A stretch of DNA of 64,000 nucleotides from Chalara sp. BL73 (taxonomy: Eukaryota > Ascomycota > Leotiomycetes > Helotiales), in assembly GCA_918026815.1 (NCBI GenBank), contig CAKJVC010000168.1, positions 248,001 to 312,000 of the forward strand, read 5' to 3'. The notes under the pieces were generated by a model, which worked only from the letters and a program-made list of their open reading frames with translations, ran no database searches and was not told the origin of the DNA. The position numbers were made by a program, and so were the translations under genes. Positions 49,242-60,810 of the stretch are shown in pieces. Within the stretch, counting starts at the first letter, position 1; each line of letters starts with the position of its first letter.

Positions 49242-49747
49242 ATGGATTTCTTATGGGATTGGCGTTAGACATGCATGGTTTGCGGCATACCAGCTCTTGG
49301 CACTCAGATTGTAAATGAAAGGCTTTGAAATTGGTGAATTTTGCGCGAAAAAAGTTTGAGAGACAAGATCTCGGTCAGAAGGTAGGCAGGTTTGTGACTA
49401 TTACTGCCTTCCTTGCGATTCTCTAGCGGGAAGCGCTGAATATTGTCTCGCCTCTGGAGCCTAACATACAGCATAAAGATTTTTGTATGGGGAGTTGCAC
49501 CATGATTTTGTAGAGTTTGTGCTTCAAAACTCGGGAGCATAGGATTTCTTGCACTTTACAGAACAAGTCCTTATTGACATGTCTTGACCCTTATGCATCT
49601 CCAGATGTATATATGCTACAAACCAATTCAACTCCTTTGCAAATGCAATCCCATAACAACCAAGCTCCTTAATAACTCCAACAATGGGTATCCAATGACA
49701 TAACAACGCATTATTCAAAGTCTCATGACACCTCATGCTATCAGAAA
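49242..49747. other. Convergent 3' spacer
   Basis: Sits between the end of YKT6 and the end of the Rab gene. Short minus-strand frames (77-78 codons) have no domain. Likely holds both 3' UTRs. Confidence 0.45.
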
Positions 49748-50691
49748 CTAGCAGCACTTCTTCCTTGCCTTAACTTGGTGTCCGTACGTTTCACTTTCTT
49801 GCCCTTCTTCAATAGCAACATCAACTGGGAAACCCAACCACGACCTCCGATCCCTACCGACTCGAAAACTCCCCCCAGGCCTCATTCCGTCAAAGTATCC
49901 ACCATCGCTCCCTATATTTTCGTAGCCGGGGGTGCCAGGGGTCTGAATTGCGCTGCTTAACTGTTCTTGCAATTTTCTATTTTGTTCCACTAGTTTCCGA
50001 GTGATTACTCTGAATACCTCTTCTACACCCTCACCACTCTCTGCACTGACTTCATGGCAACAATCCCACCCCACCTCTTGTCCCCAAAATCCACTGCTTC
50101 TTTTCGACGATGGGCTGCGAGCCCCATCCGCCCCCGCAAAGAATGATTGAGGCAACCCGGAAGGAGTTGCGGTCGCTGGAGGTGTGGACGAAAGTCCAGG
50201 GGCGAGATTGTCTGCTACGTAGGCTATACAGCGCTCGAACGGAACCTCTCGTTTAGTCGGCTCCCGTGCGACGAGATCTGCTTTTGTGCCTACAACATGT
50301 AGGATAATATCCTTGGGTAGGTTCGAACGAAGCTCATTCAACCAGACCCCCATTTCCTCGAAAGACGCCAGGTCTGTAATACTGTAACATAGTATGCAAG
50401 CATTGGCGCCTCTGTAATAAAGGCGCGATATCGATCTATGGTTGTCAGCCTGGTCTGGTCCTTCGAGTAAAATGCATACCGAAAGCGTTCTTGTCCCGCA
50501 GTATCCCATATTTGCAACCGCACCACGGTGTCGCTTTCATCCACAACGCGTTTCGTCTGGAATGAGGCACCAACAGTGCTTGTCGTACTCGACGGAGTAA
50601 ACTGATTTTTTACGTATCTTTGCACCAGACTCGTCTTTCCAACGCCTTGCGACCCTAGGACCACGATTTTGGCTTCCAGTGATTGTGCCAT
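49748..50691 (-). CDS. Rab-family small GTPase (Rab5/21/22-like) with a long insert
   Basis: Exons 50691-50480 and 50435-49748 joined over a 44-bp intron, 299 residues. P-loop GSQGVGKTS, switch I/effector region TSTVGASFQTK (Rab5-type), WDTAGQERF in switch II, and GTKADL as the NKxD equivalent (Asn to Thr). C-terminal SAE motif (EVSAES) and a terminal KKCC for double geranylgeranylation. Between GTKADL and SAES lies an extra ~50-residue Ser/Pro/Ala-rich stretch, and another ~60-residue linker precedes the Cys tail, so the protein is ~100 residues longer than a standard Rab. Probable role in endosomal traffic; membership in the Rab5 subgroup is inferred from switch I. Confidence 0.88.
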
Positions 50692-51637
50692 CTTCGCGTG
50701 TCGCGTGAAAACCTTGCGATAGAACGTATCTCGACTCGTTGATCGGCAGTGACTGCTACTCTAGCAGAACTGGAAGAAAATCCTTGTTGAGCGAGATCCT
50801 ACACAGCTCATCATCTGCAGATGTAATATGTTCGACTACTGTTGACAACGCGGGGTATCGCATGCGCAGAAGTGTAGGCAGATAGAGTTAGGTATCTGGT
50901 ATCATGCAAAAAATTCTTCTCTAAGGTAGTCGGCGCAGGTACGAGGCTTAGAAAAAAAGTAAACAAACAACATCCCTTCCCGATTCAAGCACACATAAGT
51001 TTACTAGGTGTATTGGGGTCAGAGGTGCAAGTGCTTCGTGCACCATTAATCGAGATTGGCATAATTTCTACGCCTTGTTGGGTCAAGGTTTTATGACGCA
51101 CGTCGCGGCTGTGGACCACTCCCATATTACTGGGGCCTAAAACCGAAATCTGCATGAGGGCCACTGAATCAAAACAGATAGCGAGAACACATGCGGTTAA
51201 TTGGATCTCTTTACATATAGGATACGAGAATTCAATTATTAGCGCATGGCACTAAATGAGGCTGAAACCATGAGATATTCCTTGAGGAGAGAATTAGCTA
51301 GGACGAGATCCAACTAGTGGGACTGATGAATCCTGGTGGCTGAGCGACGGAAAAGGGATGGGATATCAAATCAATTTTATTCATTCTACGAGGTGATACA
51401 GCGACAATGTCAGCTGTTAGAGGAAATACGTGGGAAAGAATTCCCCGGGTTTTCGGTACACGAAACCTCTGCAAGTGCAGCTAATCAAATCTAGGTCGAG
51501 GTTGTGTGTGGAAACTATTGGCGAAGCCGAAGGGAATGTGGCCTAGGAATCTGGAAATATGATATGTACACCAATATAAACCTATTACAGATATATATGT
51601 ATATACAATATTCAGTCAACGTTCTGTGAACAGGCTC
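50692..51637. other. Spacer, Rab promoter and 3' flank of the dehydrogenase
   Basis: 946 bases of ordinary composition. No frame over 60 codons carries a domain and no repeat is visible. Confidence 0.45.
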
Positions 51638-53382
51638 TCATAACTTGGCCTTTTCTGCGGGATTCACCAAAGGGTCATAAATAGCAAGGCCCTGGGGTCT
51701 CGTTAGCAAGCACATGAGTCCGCGTAAAAGATGTAACGACATACCAAACTATCAGTTGGAACATTCGTGGTATGCATATTCAAACCTCTGGTGTCTACCA
51801 AAGTCGGATTGAGCTGATCAATGCTAGAGCAGCCAATCAACCTCATATTCATCTCCATTTCGTCCTTTAGTAGTTGCATAGCTCTGTCGACGCCGGGCTC
51901 TCCATACGAGCTCATGGCATATAGAAATGGTCTTCCGATCCCAACACCTTTGGCACCCAGACAAAGCGCTTTGATAATATCAGTTGCCCGTCGTAGCCCT
52001 CCGTCAATATATATTTCAATGCGCTCTTCCCACCCTCTTTCTCGAAGGACGGGCATAACTTCAGCAAGCACCTCTATGCCCGAACGTGCAAAATCAAGCT
52101 GCCGACCCCCGTGATTAGAGAGAACAACTCCTTGCACGCCAATCTCTACAGCGCGGATTACATCTTCTACCCGTTGCACACCTTTGAGAATGATAGGCAT
52201 CTTTGTGACCGACTGAAACCAGGGAATATCCTTCCAGCTTAGAGATGGATCGATAAAGCTGGAGATGGCTCTAGCAGCGCCTTGAGAGTTATCGGTTGTA
52301 GATCCAGACTGGACATTAGATCCAACGTCAGTAAACTTTGATCGCATATCCTTTTCCCTTCGACCTAGCTGAGGTGCATCCACTGTGATGAAGAGTCCTT
52401 TGCAACCGCGAGATTCGGCGTGTTGAATGATTTTCTTGGTGATCTCTCGATCCTTGTTGACATATAACTGCATCCATTGCACTTGATCTCCTTGAGCAGC
52501 GTCCATGATTTCATCAAAGGAGCAGGAGGCAAGAGTAGGTATCATTTGAATAACGTTATGCTTCTTTGCTGCCCGAGTAAGGAGTACCTCGCCTTCGGGG
52601 TGACCCAATTTCCCTAGTGCTGTAGCAGTGACGTAGAAGGGGATGTCGACCTTCGTTCCAAGCATTGTTGTTGAGAAATCGACCTTTTCTACATCTACCA
52701 AGATTCGAGGTCTAAACCAGATCTTGTGAAAAGCACTATGATTTTCTCTCAGAGTCTGCAAGTGTTAGCGCATTCTCATAACTTGTATACAATCCAAGAT
52801 GGTACTCACAATCTCATCATCGGCGCCACTTGAGTAATAAGCCCAGGCTGTTTTTTTCATGACTCGACGCGCTACCGACTCGAAATCCATCAGGTTATAA
52901 CATTGCTCCAGAATTGGCATGTGCTTGATCCTTTCCTGCCTCTCCCTTTCTTCTGGTAACTCAGTTTTCCCCTCCTTCTTGACAGTCCCCATATCAACCT
53001 CTCCCAAGTGCTTCGATTCGTCCAGGTACTTGTCCAGAGTGTCTGGAGGGTGTATGGGTTCGTACTCTTCTGTCGCATCTTTACCCTAGAGAAAAGTCAA
53101 TAAAGTCAAATCTGTAATAAGAACAGGGCAGCATACAGCATATTTAAGGATGATCTTTGGGCCGCCAGGGTGTTCTAGTAGAAATTTAGTCTACCTGCTT
53201 GTTCTGTGGAAGGCACGGATTTGCAGCAAACCTGGGAGAAATTCCGTCACATCGTATGCTTTACCCTACATCACGATTAGCGGTTCCAGTATGATGAAAC
53301 AAAAGCGTGGACATACATGCACAATCACCCAACAAGACTCTCTCGAGCTATGTTTGGCGACTTCCTTGCCACTTAGGGGCAT
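51638..53382 (-). CDS. Cytochrome b5 / FMN 2-hydroxyacid (L-lactate) dehydrogenase with peroxisomal signal
   Basis: Six exons: 53382-53317, 53265-53232, 53174-53137, 53085-52810, 52755-51745 and 51691-51638, 492 residues, all GT-AG. Residues 1-90 form a cytochrome b5 domain with the heme ligand in EHPGGPK and a second conserved His (EPIHPP). Residues ~110-470 are the FMN alpha-hydroxyacid dehydrogenase barrel: SNHGGRQLD holds the catalytic His, followed by YIDGGLRRATDI and GIGRPFLYA. The architecture is that of cytochrome b2 (lactate to pyruvate). The N-terminus MPLSGKEV lacks a mitochondrial presequence and the protein ends AKL, a peroxisomal targeting tripeptide variant, so a peroxisomal 2-hydroxyacid dehydrogenase/oxidase is likely. 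The gene shares a divergent upstream region with the thioesterase. Confidence 0.92.
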
Positions 53383-54194
53383 CTTTCTCAACTAGTGCAA
53401 TTGAAATAGAGTCAGATGTACTCAATGCCCTCTTAATTGTCTGTAGGAAGAGGTTGTGTATCGATGGGTAGGTGGGTGAACTAACAGGATATCAAGGGAG
53501 AAATTAATGTGAAAGAAAAGCAAAGTAAACTAGATTGTGTTGTCATAGATTTCGTTAGATATTATCACGGAAGAATGGGATACAGTACAATACAGTACAG
53601 TACCTAACCGGCCTCCCCCTGTAAGGCTCACGAGGCTTCGCAAGATGGACAGTGCAAGTTCGAAACACGTTGATGATGATTTGTTGATTTCCCGCCACCT
53701 GGACATGGAAAGGAAACGGGGATACGATACAGTAGCATTTTGATCCGCATGTCCGGGAATCGGATCGGGCTCAAGCTCCGACGACCAGCCAAAGGAAGGT
53801 GGGGGAGCGGGGTGGAGCGGGTATCGTCGGATAATCATTGCACCGAAATATTCTTACGAACTACTTGGACCTCGGCAACTACCTAATCTTACCTTATCTT
53901 TATGTTATCTTACAGTGGGGTGCCAAAAGTATTAACCCATGTCATGCTAGCGTGATGATTAGTACGTAGTTTCAGGGCTGTAGGATTTAAACTGCGCATT
54001 TAAACTGCCCTGAAGAAAGTCCTTGGCGTTGACATAGGTTAATACTTTTTGCACCACACTGTACCTGGCTTGAGCCTACACTACCTACTGCTCGACTTCC
54101 ACTCTCAACGCATACTGTACTCTACTGTACTGTGCGATTAAATTAAGTACGTACCTGTAAATAAGGAATGACATCATCCATTGTCCCAAACACA
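53383..54194. promoter_or_regulatory. Divergent upstream region of dehydrogenase and thioesterase, carrying a MITE
   Basis: 812 bases between two start codons on opposite strands. A MITE occupies 53913-54061, within 134 bases of the thioesterase ATG. Repeats of TACTGTACTG flank it near 54120. A 102-codon frame (53530-53838, minus) has no domain. Confidence 0.5.
53913..54061. mobile_element. 149-bp MITE, second member of the family at 7166-7315
   Basis: Flanked by TA (53911-53912, 54062-54063). Terminal inverted repeats of ~25 bases start CAGTGGGGTGC on the left and CAGTGTGGTGC on the right (reverse strand), with two to three mismatches. The interior shares the GCTAGCGTGA and GTTTCAGGGC blocks with the element at 7166-7315. 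TIR shape and TA target suggest a pogo/Fot1-type transposase in trans. Confidence 0.85.
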
Positions 54195-54787
54195 ATGGCA
54201 TCCAAGGGAATCCAATCATACAACCAGCCTGACCTATCCTTGTCTATTGAGGATCGTATAAAAAGACTTCACCAAGAACTCACGAGCAGTAAGTAGAGCA
54301 TAGTGTCTGTGATCTCAAGACTAGAACTTCGCTCTATTATATCACATGACATTGTCCTGACCTATCCACAGCACCAGGCTATAATGGATACGATGTTTCC
54401 GGCCTGAAGCAGTGCAAGTTCATATCAGCAGATGCTCCGTCGCAGTCCTGTGTCTGGGAGCTCGTGGTCATCCCTCAGCTATGCAATAAATCGGGAAACC
54501 TCCATGGCGGTGCGGCAGCAACGATTCTGGATTCGCTGACCTCGACTGCTTTGCTGACCATCGCGAAGCATGGCTTTCTCGACGCTGGCCATGTGAGCAG
54601 AGCCCTGAACACGACGTATCTGCGACCCGTTCCGGTAGGAACAAAATGTATCGTGGAGTGTGAGGTAGTGGCTGCAGGTAAAAAGACGTGTATGGTCCGA
54701 GGAGTTATAACGCTACCAGATGGAAAAGTTGCCGTTCACTGCGCACATGATAAAGTGGTTTTTCAAAGGCCACCTACCAAGTTATGA
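54195..54787 (+). CDS. Hotdog-fold acyl-CoA thioesterase (PaaI/4HBT-like)
   Basis: Exons 54195-54288 and 54372-54787 across an 83-bp intron, 169 residues. The HGGAAATILDS segment is the characteristic 4HBT helix motif (N-terminal HGG with acidic residue), followed by SRALNTTYLRPVPVG and the closing strand pattern of a hotdog fold. Family members hydrolyse acyl-CoA thioesters. The chain length is unknown. Its divergent partner is a peroxisome-targeted dehydrogenase; this protein ends PPTKL, which is not a clear PTS1 (TKL). Confidence 0.87.
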
Positions 54788-55033
54788 GGAGCAACGTGTC
54801 GCCAATCTGGGACCCGTGATGAGGCGCAGATACCCTCTATGTATTTGGTCTGAAATAGTATGTCTTGCAAATCTGAGACTCAAATTGAGGAAAAGACAGG
54901 ATGTGGGGATGAGAGACAGTTGCCATTCCCCAAAAGAATTTTGGGGACCATGAGTATTTTCCCATACGCTCCAATAGCCTCAAAATAACAGCCTCATATA
55001 TAGAACATGGTAATTACTCCCAAGACAGCCGAA

Positions 55034-56422
55034 CTATAAGTCTACAACCTGCGGTTTGTTGCCCACATCAGTTGTTGACTGCCACACAATAGCAGCGTTC
55101 ACCATGAGACACCCGTTGGATCCTCCCGGCCCAACCATTAATCGATCCCATAAAATTCCCCTGACACCATAGAAGGCAACCTTGAAAGCTGCCCACCAAG
55201 TTGCACTCGGAACCAAGTCACTGAAAATGCTTGTACCAGTGCTGCTCAATACACGCTCATACGCCAATTGCCCTTCGTCCCACTAAAAAAAAATTAGCAA
55301 GGTCTCTTGAGGCATAATGATTTCGATCTGGCTTAGCAAGAATGGATAACTGCTTCCAGAGGCACGCAAGGCCGTCTCATGGTTTGTGTGCCGTTGCATG
55401 CACCAGTATCCATAGCTAGAGCAGAACGCTAACGGGGAGGTGGGTTTTACAAATACTGCTTCTTTACCATGCCCAGAATGCACATGTCCTAGAATCAGAA
55501 ACAAGCGAATTAGCTTGCCTTCTTCAATATTACACGTGGGTAAAGTACTGATACATAATCAATTTCCCTGTCAGATACATGCTACAACAGTCCGTCTAAA
55601 ATATGAATCTCAGGAGTAAAATAAATCAGATTTCAGTAGGAAATTGTGCTCGGCAAGTCTATTACCAAATACGTGTAGACGCGGTTGAACCCTCCATACT
55701 TCAGAAAGAAGCGAGGGGCAGCCCATACTAAGGTCAAGATGGTGCTTCGGAGGTGTATGAGTTATGAGCACGTCGGTTTCCTTTGGAATTCGGTTGGACC
55801 AGAAATTACCATTTACTTGATATTGGAATCTGTATGCTATTAGCCTCTTAGCGTTAAATCGAACATACTAAAAATTGCTTCTTTACGCATGCTCAAGGCC
55901 ACCAATCTGTGGAATTCCCGGAGAGCCATAAAAATTGAGCTTCCGCCCGCCCTTAAATCTTAAAGTGATAGCTTTGTTTTCCAAATAGTGTATTGACCTG
56001 AGGTTCAGCTTATGTCCATTATCCTCGTCCTTTCTCGAGTACTGGTCGAAGTAATTATCATGATTCCCAGCAATAATGATTTTCTCTCGGTGAGGGAGTG
56101 AAGCTATCCAGTCTATTTGCGCCTGAATGTCGCGAAAGGAACCCGAATTGACCATATCTCCCGCATGAATCAGCACATCTCCGTCAGGTATAGAGGTAGT
56201 ATTTGAGTGCGTGTCGGAGATGCAAACAATTCGAATATGGGGCTTATTGCGTGGTGGCTTGAAAGGAGCGCCTCGAAATGCAAGGAGGACAAAGTAAAGT
56301 AGTGAGACCAGATACCGCAAAGGCGATGTCAATAAGCTATCAAGGAGTGTTGGGGGATCCCATTCATTCTGCCGTCGCCAAGCAGTTTTCCTCTTCATTG
56401 CTAAACGGTGTTGATGTTCCAT
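55034..56422 (-). CDS. Metallophosphoesterase (calcineurin-like, MPPED/UPF0046-type)
   Basis: Exons 56422-55887, 55829-55666, 55488-55451 and 55282-55034, 328 residues. The three introns include two long ones (177 and 168 bp). A hydrophobic segment (residues ~38-50) precedes the catalytic domain and may anchor it. Metal motifs in order: CISDTHSN, GDMVNSG, GNHDNYF, THTPPKHHLD and FGHVHSGHG. The domain order matches cytosolic/membrane metallophosphoesterases related to human MPPED1/2; substrate is unknown. The 3' end converges on the thioesterase gene (~250 bases apart). Confidence 0.88.
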
Positions 56423-57007
56423 GGCGCTATGGGCGTACTGATGGACGGCAAAGAGAGAATAGTCGTCGCTCAGGTGAACTATGTTAGGTTTTGACGCAAA
56501 TGGTGACTAACACGCTGGGAGCTGCCATTGAAAGCAGGAGGGAGGAGTAATGTGTTGAACAATACTAGAGCTTTAATGTTGTACAGTATTGCCAGTGACC
56601 ATAGATGAGCAAGCTCTTGTGAGATCTGCGGGAGAAAGATTGCCTTCAAGTTGGAGTCGAAGTCATTGGAGGAGTTATGGAGATTTGATATGTATCCTAG
56701 ATAGCTGGCGAGGCACAAATGAGGTGACACTGATCGCTACAGGGATCATCATTGGGAGTTTGTCCTTACAGCATCTACATAATTCATTACCTAAGCTGAG
56801 GCGCACTCGACGTCATCCCTACCTAGCTGAAGACAACAAACAAGGCCCAAAACTATATGTCCAGCTACCTCATCTTGCTTTTAAGGTCAAATTGTTTTTG
56901 TTTATTAATTTGACCTCAAGAAGTTCTTCATACTCAAGTTCTAAACGGTTTCTCTTTCCCCGGATACAGAGTTGAAGTCTATTATCTACCTGTTTGAATT
57001 TGCAGCA
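56423..57007. promoter_or_regulatory. Divergent upstream region of metallophosphoesterase and anoctamin
   Basis: 585 bases between opposite start codons. Frames on both strands (83 and 128 codons) overlap and lack domains, so they are not called. Confidence 0.45.
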
Positions 57008-59507
57008 ATGGCTGTTCCGCCCAAAAAGAACACTGGTGCCCTACACACCAATTTTGAGTATTTTGTGTTCATCCCCGTTCTGATCATCCAGATCTAATCA
57101 CCGTTAGTGTTGATTATGTGATTGATTACCGATTTGCTACCACTGGTAAGAAGGTAGTACCGGCTTTACGTCCTCTTTCTAACGTGTTCCTTATAGAAAA
57201 ATCAGAGGCAGAAAGCAAATTTGCAGAGCTTATTGGTGCTCTTAATGATGTCGGATTGTCGACTGAGGTGCGGAACAGTGACAACTGCGCAGTTTTGGTG
57301 TTTGTCAAGGTTGCATCCAACACACACCTGAAAGCCGAAGTTTATCGATCACGAGTACAAGACTGGCTTTATGGGGTCCGAACCGCTGCTCCAGAGAAAG
57401 AATTAAATTCGAATTTAGATAATGAACTGATCACTGAAGCTGAGCGACTTCGGCTAGTCTATTTACTGATTACCAAGCCAAGAAATGAGGGCGGTGCTGG
57501 GATCACTCCAAAAAGCGGAGCTTGGGAAGCCGTAGAATCCATCTTTGCCCTCCACGACCATACTTTCAACAAGGCTTGGATTAAGGACTTAACATCAAAA
57601 ACATTCCTTGACACCAAGGACTTGACAGAGATTAGAAACAGATTTGGAGAGAAAATTGCCTTCTACTTCTCATTTCTACAATCCTACTTCTTGGCTCTCA
57701 CGTTCCCGGCTGTTTTTGGTTTCTCATCATGGGTCTTGCTTGGGTCATACTCACCATTTTATGCCATAGTGAATGCATTATGGTGTGTTGGATTCACTGA
57801 ATACTGGAAGAAACAAGAGATGGACCTAGCTGTTCAGTGGGGAGTTCGTGGTGTCTCCAAGATTCAACGAAAACGAGCAGCTTTCCGGCACGAGAGTGAA
57901 ATAAAGGATCCGGTGACTGGAGAAGAAGTAAAAATTTACTCTCCATTCAAAAGACTGTCCCGGCAGTTATTGCAAGTGCCATTCGCTATTGCTGCTGCAG
58001 CTATTCTTGGTAGCCTCATCGCAACATGTTTCGGCATAGAGATATTTATATCTGAGGTATATGACGGACCATTCAAAAGTTACCTAGTAAGCCAGCATAT
58101 CCTAAAACCCACGTTAATTTAACAGCTTCAGACATTCCTACCCACGATCATTCTGACCACAGTCATGCCAACTCTATCCACCCTCTTGACTGGATTTGCG
58201 GCCAGATTGACTGACCTCGAAAATTACGAGACCAGCGATGGTAATTCTTCGGCCTCGTATATCTACATCCCTCGCTAATGGGCTATAGCACACGAAGCAG
58301 CAATGGTTCAGAAGATCTTTGTGTTAAACTTCATTACCTCGTATCTCCCAATTTTCCTCACAGCATTTGTCTACGTGCCGTTTGCGCAAATAATCGTCCC
58401 TCACCTTGATATTTTCCAGCTCACAGTCAAGCCCTTTGCCGAAGATGAGAAGCAAATGACAGCGCCAAAGGTTGACTTTCAGATTAATCCGGACAGGCTG
58501 ATGAAGCAGGTTATCTACTTTACAGTTACCGCACAAATCGTGAATTTTGCCCTTGAGATCATCGTTCCATATGTGAAGCGTACGATCTTCAGGAAGGTAA
58601 AGCAAGTCAAAGCTAGCCAAGCAGCAAAACGTGGCGGTGGTGATATCATTTCTACTGCTGATGATGATCCAGAAGAAGCCGAATTTCTAGCAAGAGTCAG
58701 ATCTGAAGCAGAACTTGGAGTGTATGATGTTACTTCCGATTTCAGAGAGATGATTGTTCAGTTTGGATACTTGTCTCTATTTTCCGTGGTGTGGCCCCTG
58801 ACAGCTTGTTCCTTCTTGATTAACAACTGGATCGAACTGCGTGGTGATGCATTGAAGATTGCTATAGAAAGTCAACGTCCTGTTCCGTGGAGGGCTGACT
58901 CTATCGGGCCCTGGCTTGATGCTCTGGGGTTTCTGGCTTGGCTCGGGAGCTTGACTAGCGCAGCGTTGGTATTTTTGTTTAATGGCGACCATTTGGGACC
59001 TGGAGGACATCCTTCAGATATCAAGGCTTGGGGGCTGCTACTAACAATGTTCTTCGCTGAGCATATCTACCTCGCGGTTCAACTTGGAGTCAGGAAAGTT
59101 CTAAGTAAGGTTGACAAACCAGGAATGCAAAAAGAAAGAGCCGAACGCTTCCTTGTCCGAAAGTGAGATTGCTCCTTGGGATTTGATTGTCATGGTGATG
59201 CTGAATTTCATAGGCAATACATCGAGAAGATCAAAGGGCAGGAAGAAGCCGAAAAAGCTGTAAGTAGTGGAATTGACCAAGGAGAAAATATCAGTAGAAG
59301 CACCCTGGAGGATGAAGCACGGGAATCAACCCTTGGTGGCCATGGCACGCCTTCAGAGCGATTCTGGCAGCGACAACGAGGTCAGGCAGAGACAATCGCG
59401 ATCGGTCGTCAGTATATTTCTAAGGTTTGGCGATTGCTTCCAGGAAGTTTGCGAATGAGGCTAACAATTCAAAGGGCGCCCCTAGTGAAACGAAGAAAGA
59501 TAAATGA
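57008..59507 (+). CDS. Anoctamin/TMEM16 family protein (Ist2-like)
   Basis: Six exons: 57008-57057, 57108-58086, 58126-58240, 58289-59162, 59214-59424 and 59475-59507, 753 residues. The N-terminal ~180 residues form the cytosolic dimerisation region (VDYVIDYRF). Membrane segments follow from ~185 (IAFYFSFLQSYFLALTFPAVFGF), then ~290-320, the FVLNFITSYLPIFLTAFVYV block, and the conserved EFLARVRSEAEL...DFREMIVQFGYLSLFS...PLTACSFLINNWIELR region, which is the anoctamin signature, including Glu/Asn/Asp residues of the Ca2+ and lipid pathway. The last exons are hydrophilic and end SETKKDK, a basic tail. Fungal members scramble lipids or tether ER to plasma membrane. Confidence 0.92.
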
Positions 59508-60810
59508 ATGATGTGAATGAGGATCAGCCCAAAGTAAGGATTAGGCTGGTGTTTGAGATTTCTGAATAAGACAAAATATAAGGCGTGGAAATAGGCCATG
59601 GCAAGGAGCAATCAAGCAATGAAATCAATGAAACTAAGTAATTGCCTTCTTTTATCTGGGTCTTCAAGCCAACCCATTGAGTTCTGTCACCAGCCCTAGG
59701 GAAAGGTTTCCAAGTCTTAACGAGATAAAGGAGGCTACTTGCTTGGATAGAACGGTTAAGATCTTGGTCTGCCCGAGCTTGTTTGTATATTGGGTAATGA
59801 GCAGTGTTAGTGCCATCATTTTTCAGCACCAGTTTGAATGAATTCAACTCAATTCTACCAGCGTGATAGCGGGCAAATACATAGTCATCGCCCTAACCAA
59901 CAACTTTACAGTTGAATTTTATGGGTTGTATGCCCATGCCACAGTTAGGATCTGGCCCCCAACTGCACTAGCGTCCAACGTAGATCACCAGTTGTAGTCC
60001 CTGAATGTGTTTTGTCGCATGCCGCAGTTTATGAGGCTGTTAAGAGTGTGTCCCCACACTGTCATCAACCACGATTCCTTTGTTGCGTTTTATGAGTGTC
60101 CGTATTGATATGAGATTTGCATGCCTACCTATATGAGGTTAGTTCCATTTCGTTGAAAGTCTCAGTTTGGTTGGCCGAAACCTGTTCGTAAGCAAGTTCA
60201 AGGCCCATTTGTCTCCGCCCTGCCCTCGCTAGCAATGAAACGGTAAGAATATCCACGCAATCTACGGCTAAAGCGAATGGTAGAGATGACAAAAGAAAGA
60301 AAGAAAAGGGCTGATCTAGAACGAATGATTAGGTCATTCAATAATAGTTAGTAGGTAGGTAAACTTAAGAGTGACAGGCGTTCATATGTTTCCAATTTAT
60401 CTAATGCCAAGAAGGTCTAGTTTATCATAGGCCTAACCCCCCTTGTAGTTAAGGCACGTGATCGCGTGATCGGACCTTACTCGTACCTCGATGCTAAAAT
60501 TATGAGTCTTCCCGTCGTCGTTGTTGTTATTGTACAAACCAAAACGAAGGTTGCATCATGTCCCTCTCCTAGGTCTTGCTAGACCATATCATACCATACT
60601 ACGCTGATTGTGTCGATTTGCATCGCATCATCATCTCGCCGCGTATAATATTGGCAGCTGGGAGGAAGAAATGCATGTTTATAGAGGATTGGCGTTCTTA
60701 GAGGAGCTCTGGTCACTGCCATCCATGGGGCCTGCTAACAAGACGTGCCTGACTGTAATATATTGAGCACACGCATCAATTGCAGTATCATTAGAGCAGA
60801 TGCTTTAAAT
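59508..60810. other. Long spacer, no gene seen
   Basis: 1.3 kb of normal composition. A 107-codon minus-strand frame (59524-59847) lacks a domain. The right end is the promoter region of the Zn2Cys6 regulator; GT/TG-rich bits near 60520 are not remarkable. Confidence 0.45.

Noticed and set aside
59524..59847. 107-codon minus-strand frame after the anoctamin gene
   Set aside because: No domain or conserved feature, and it begins just after the anoctamin 3' end, so it is likely chance.
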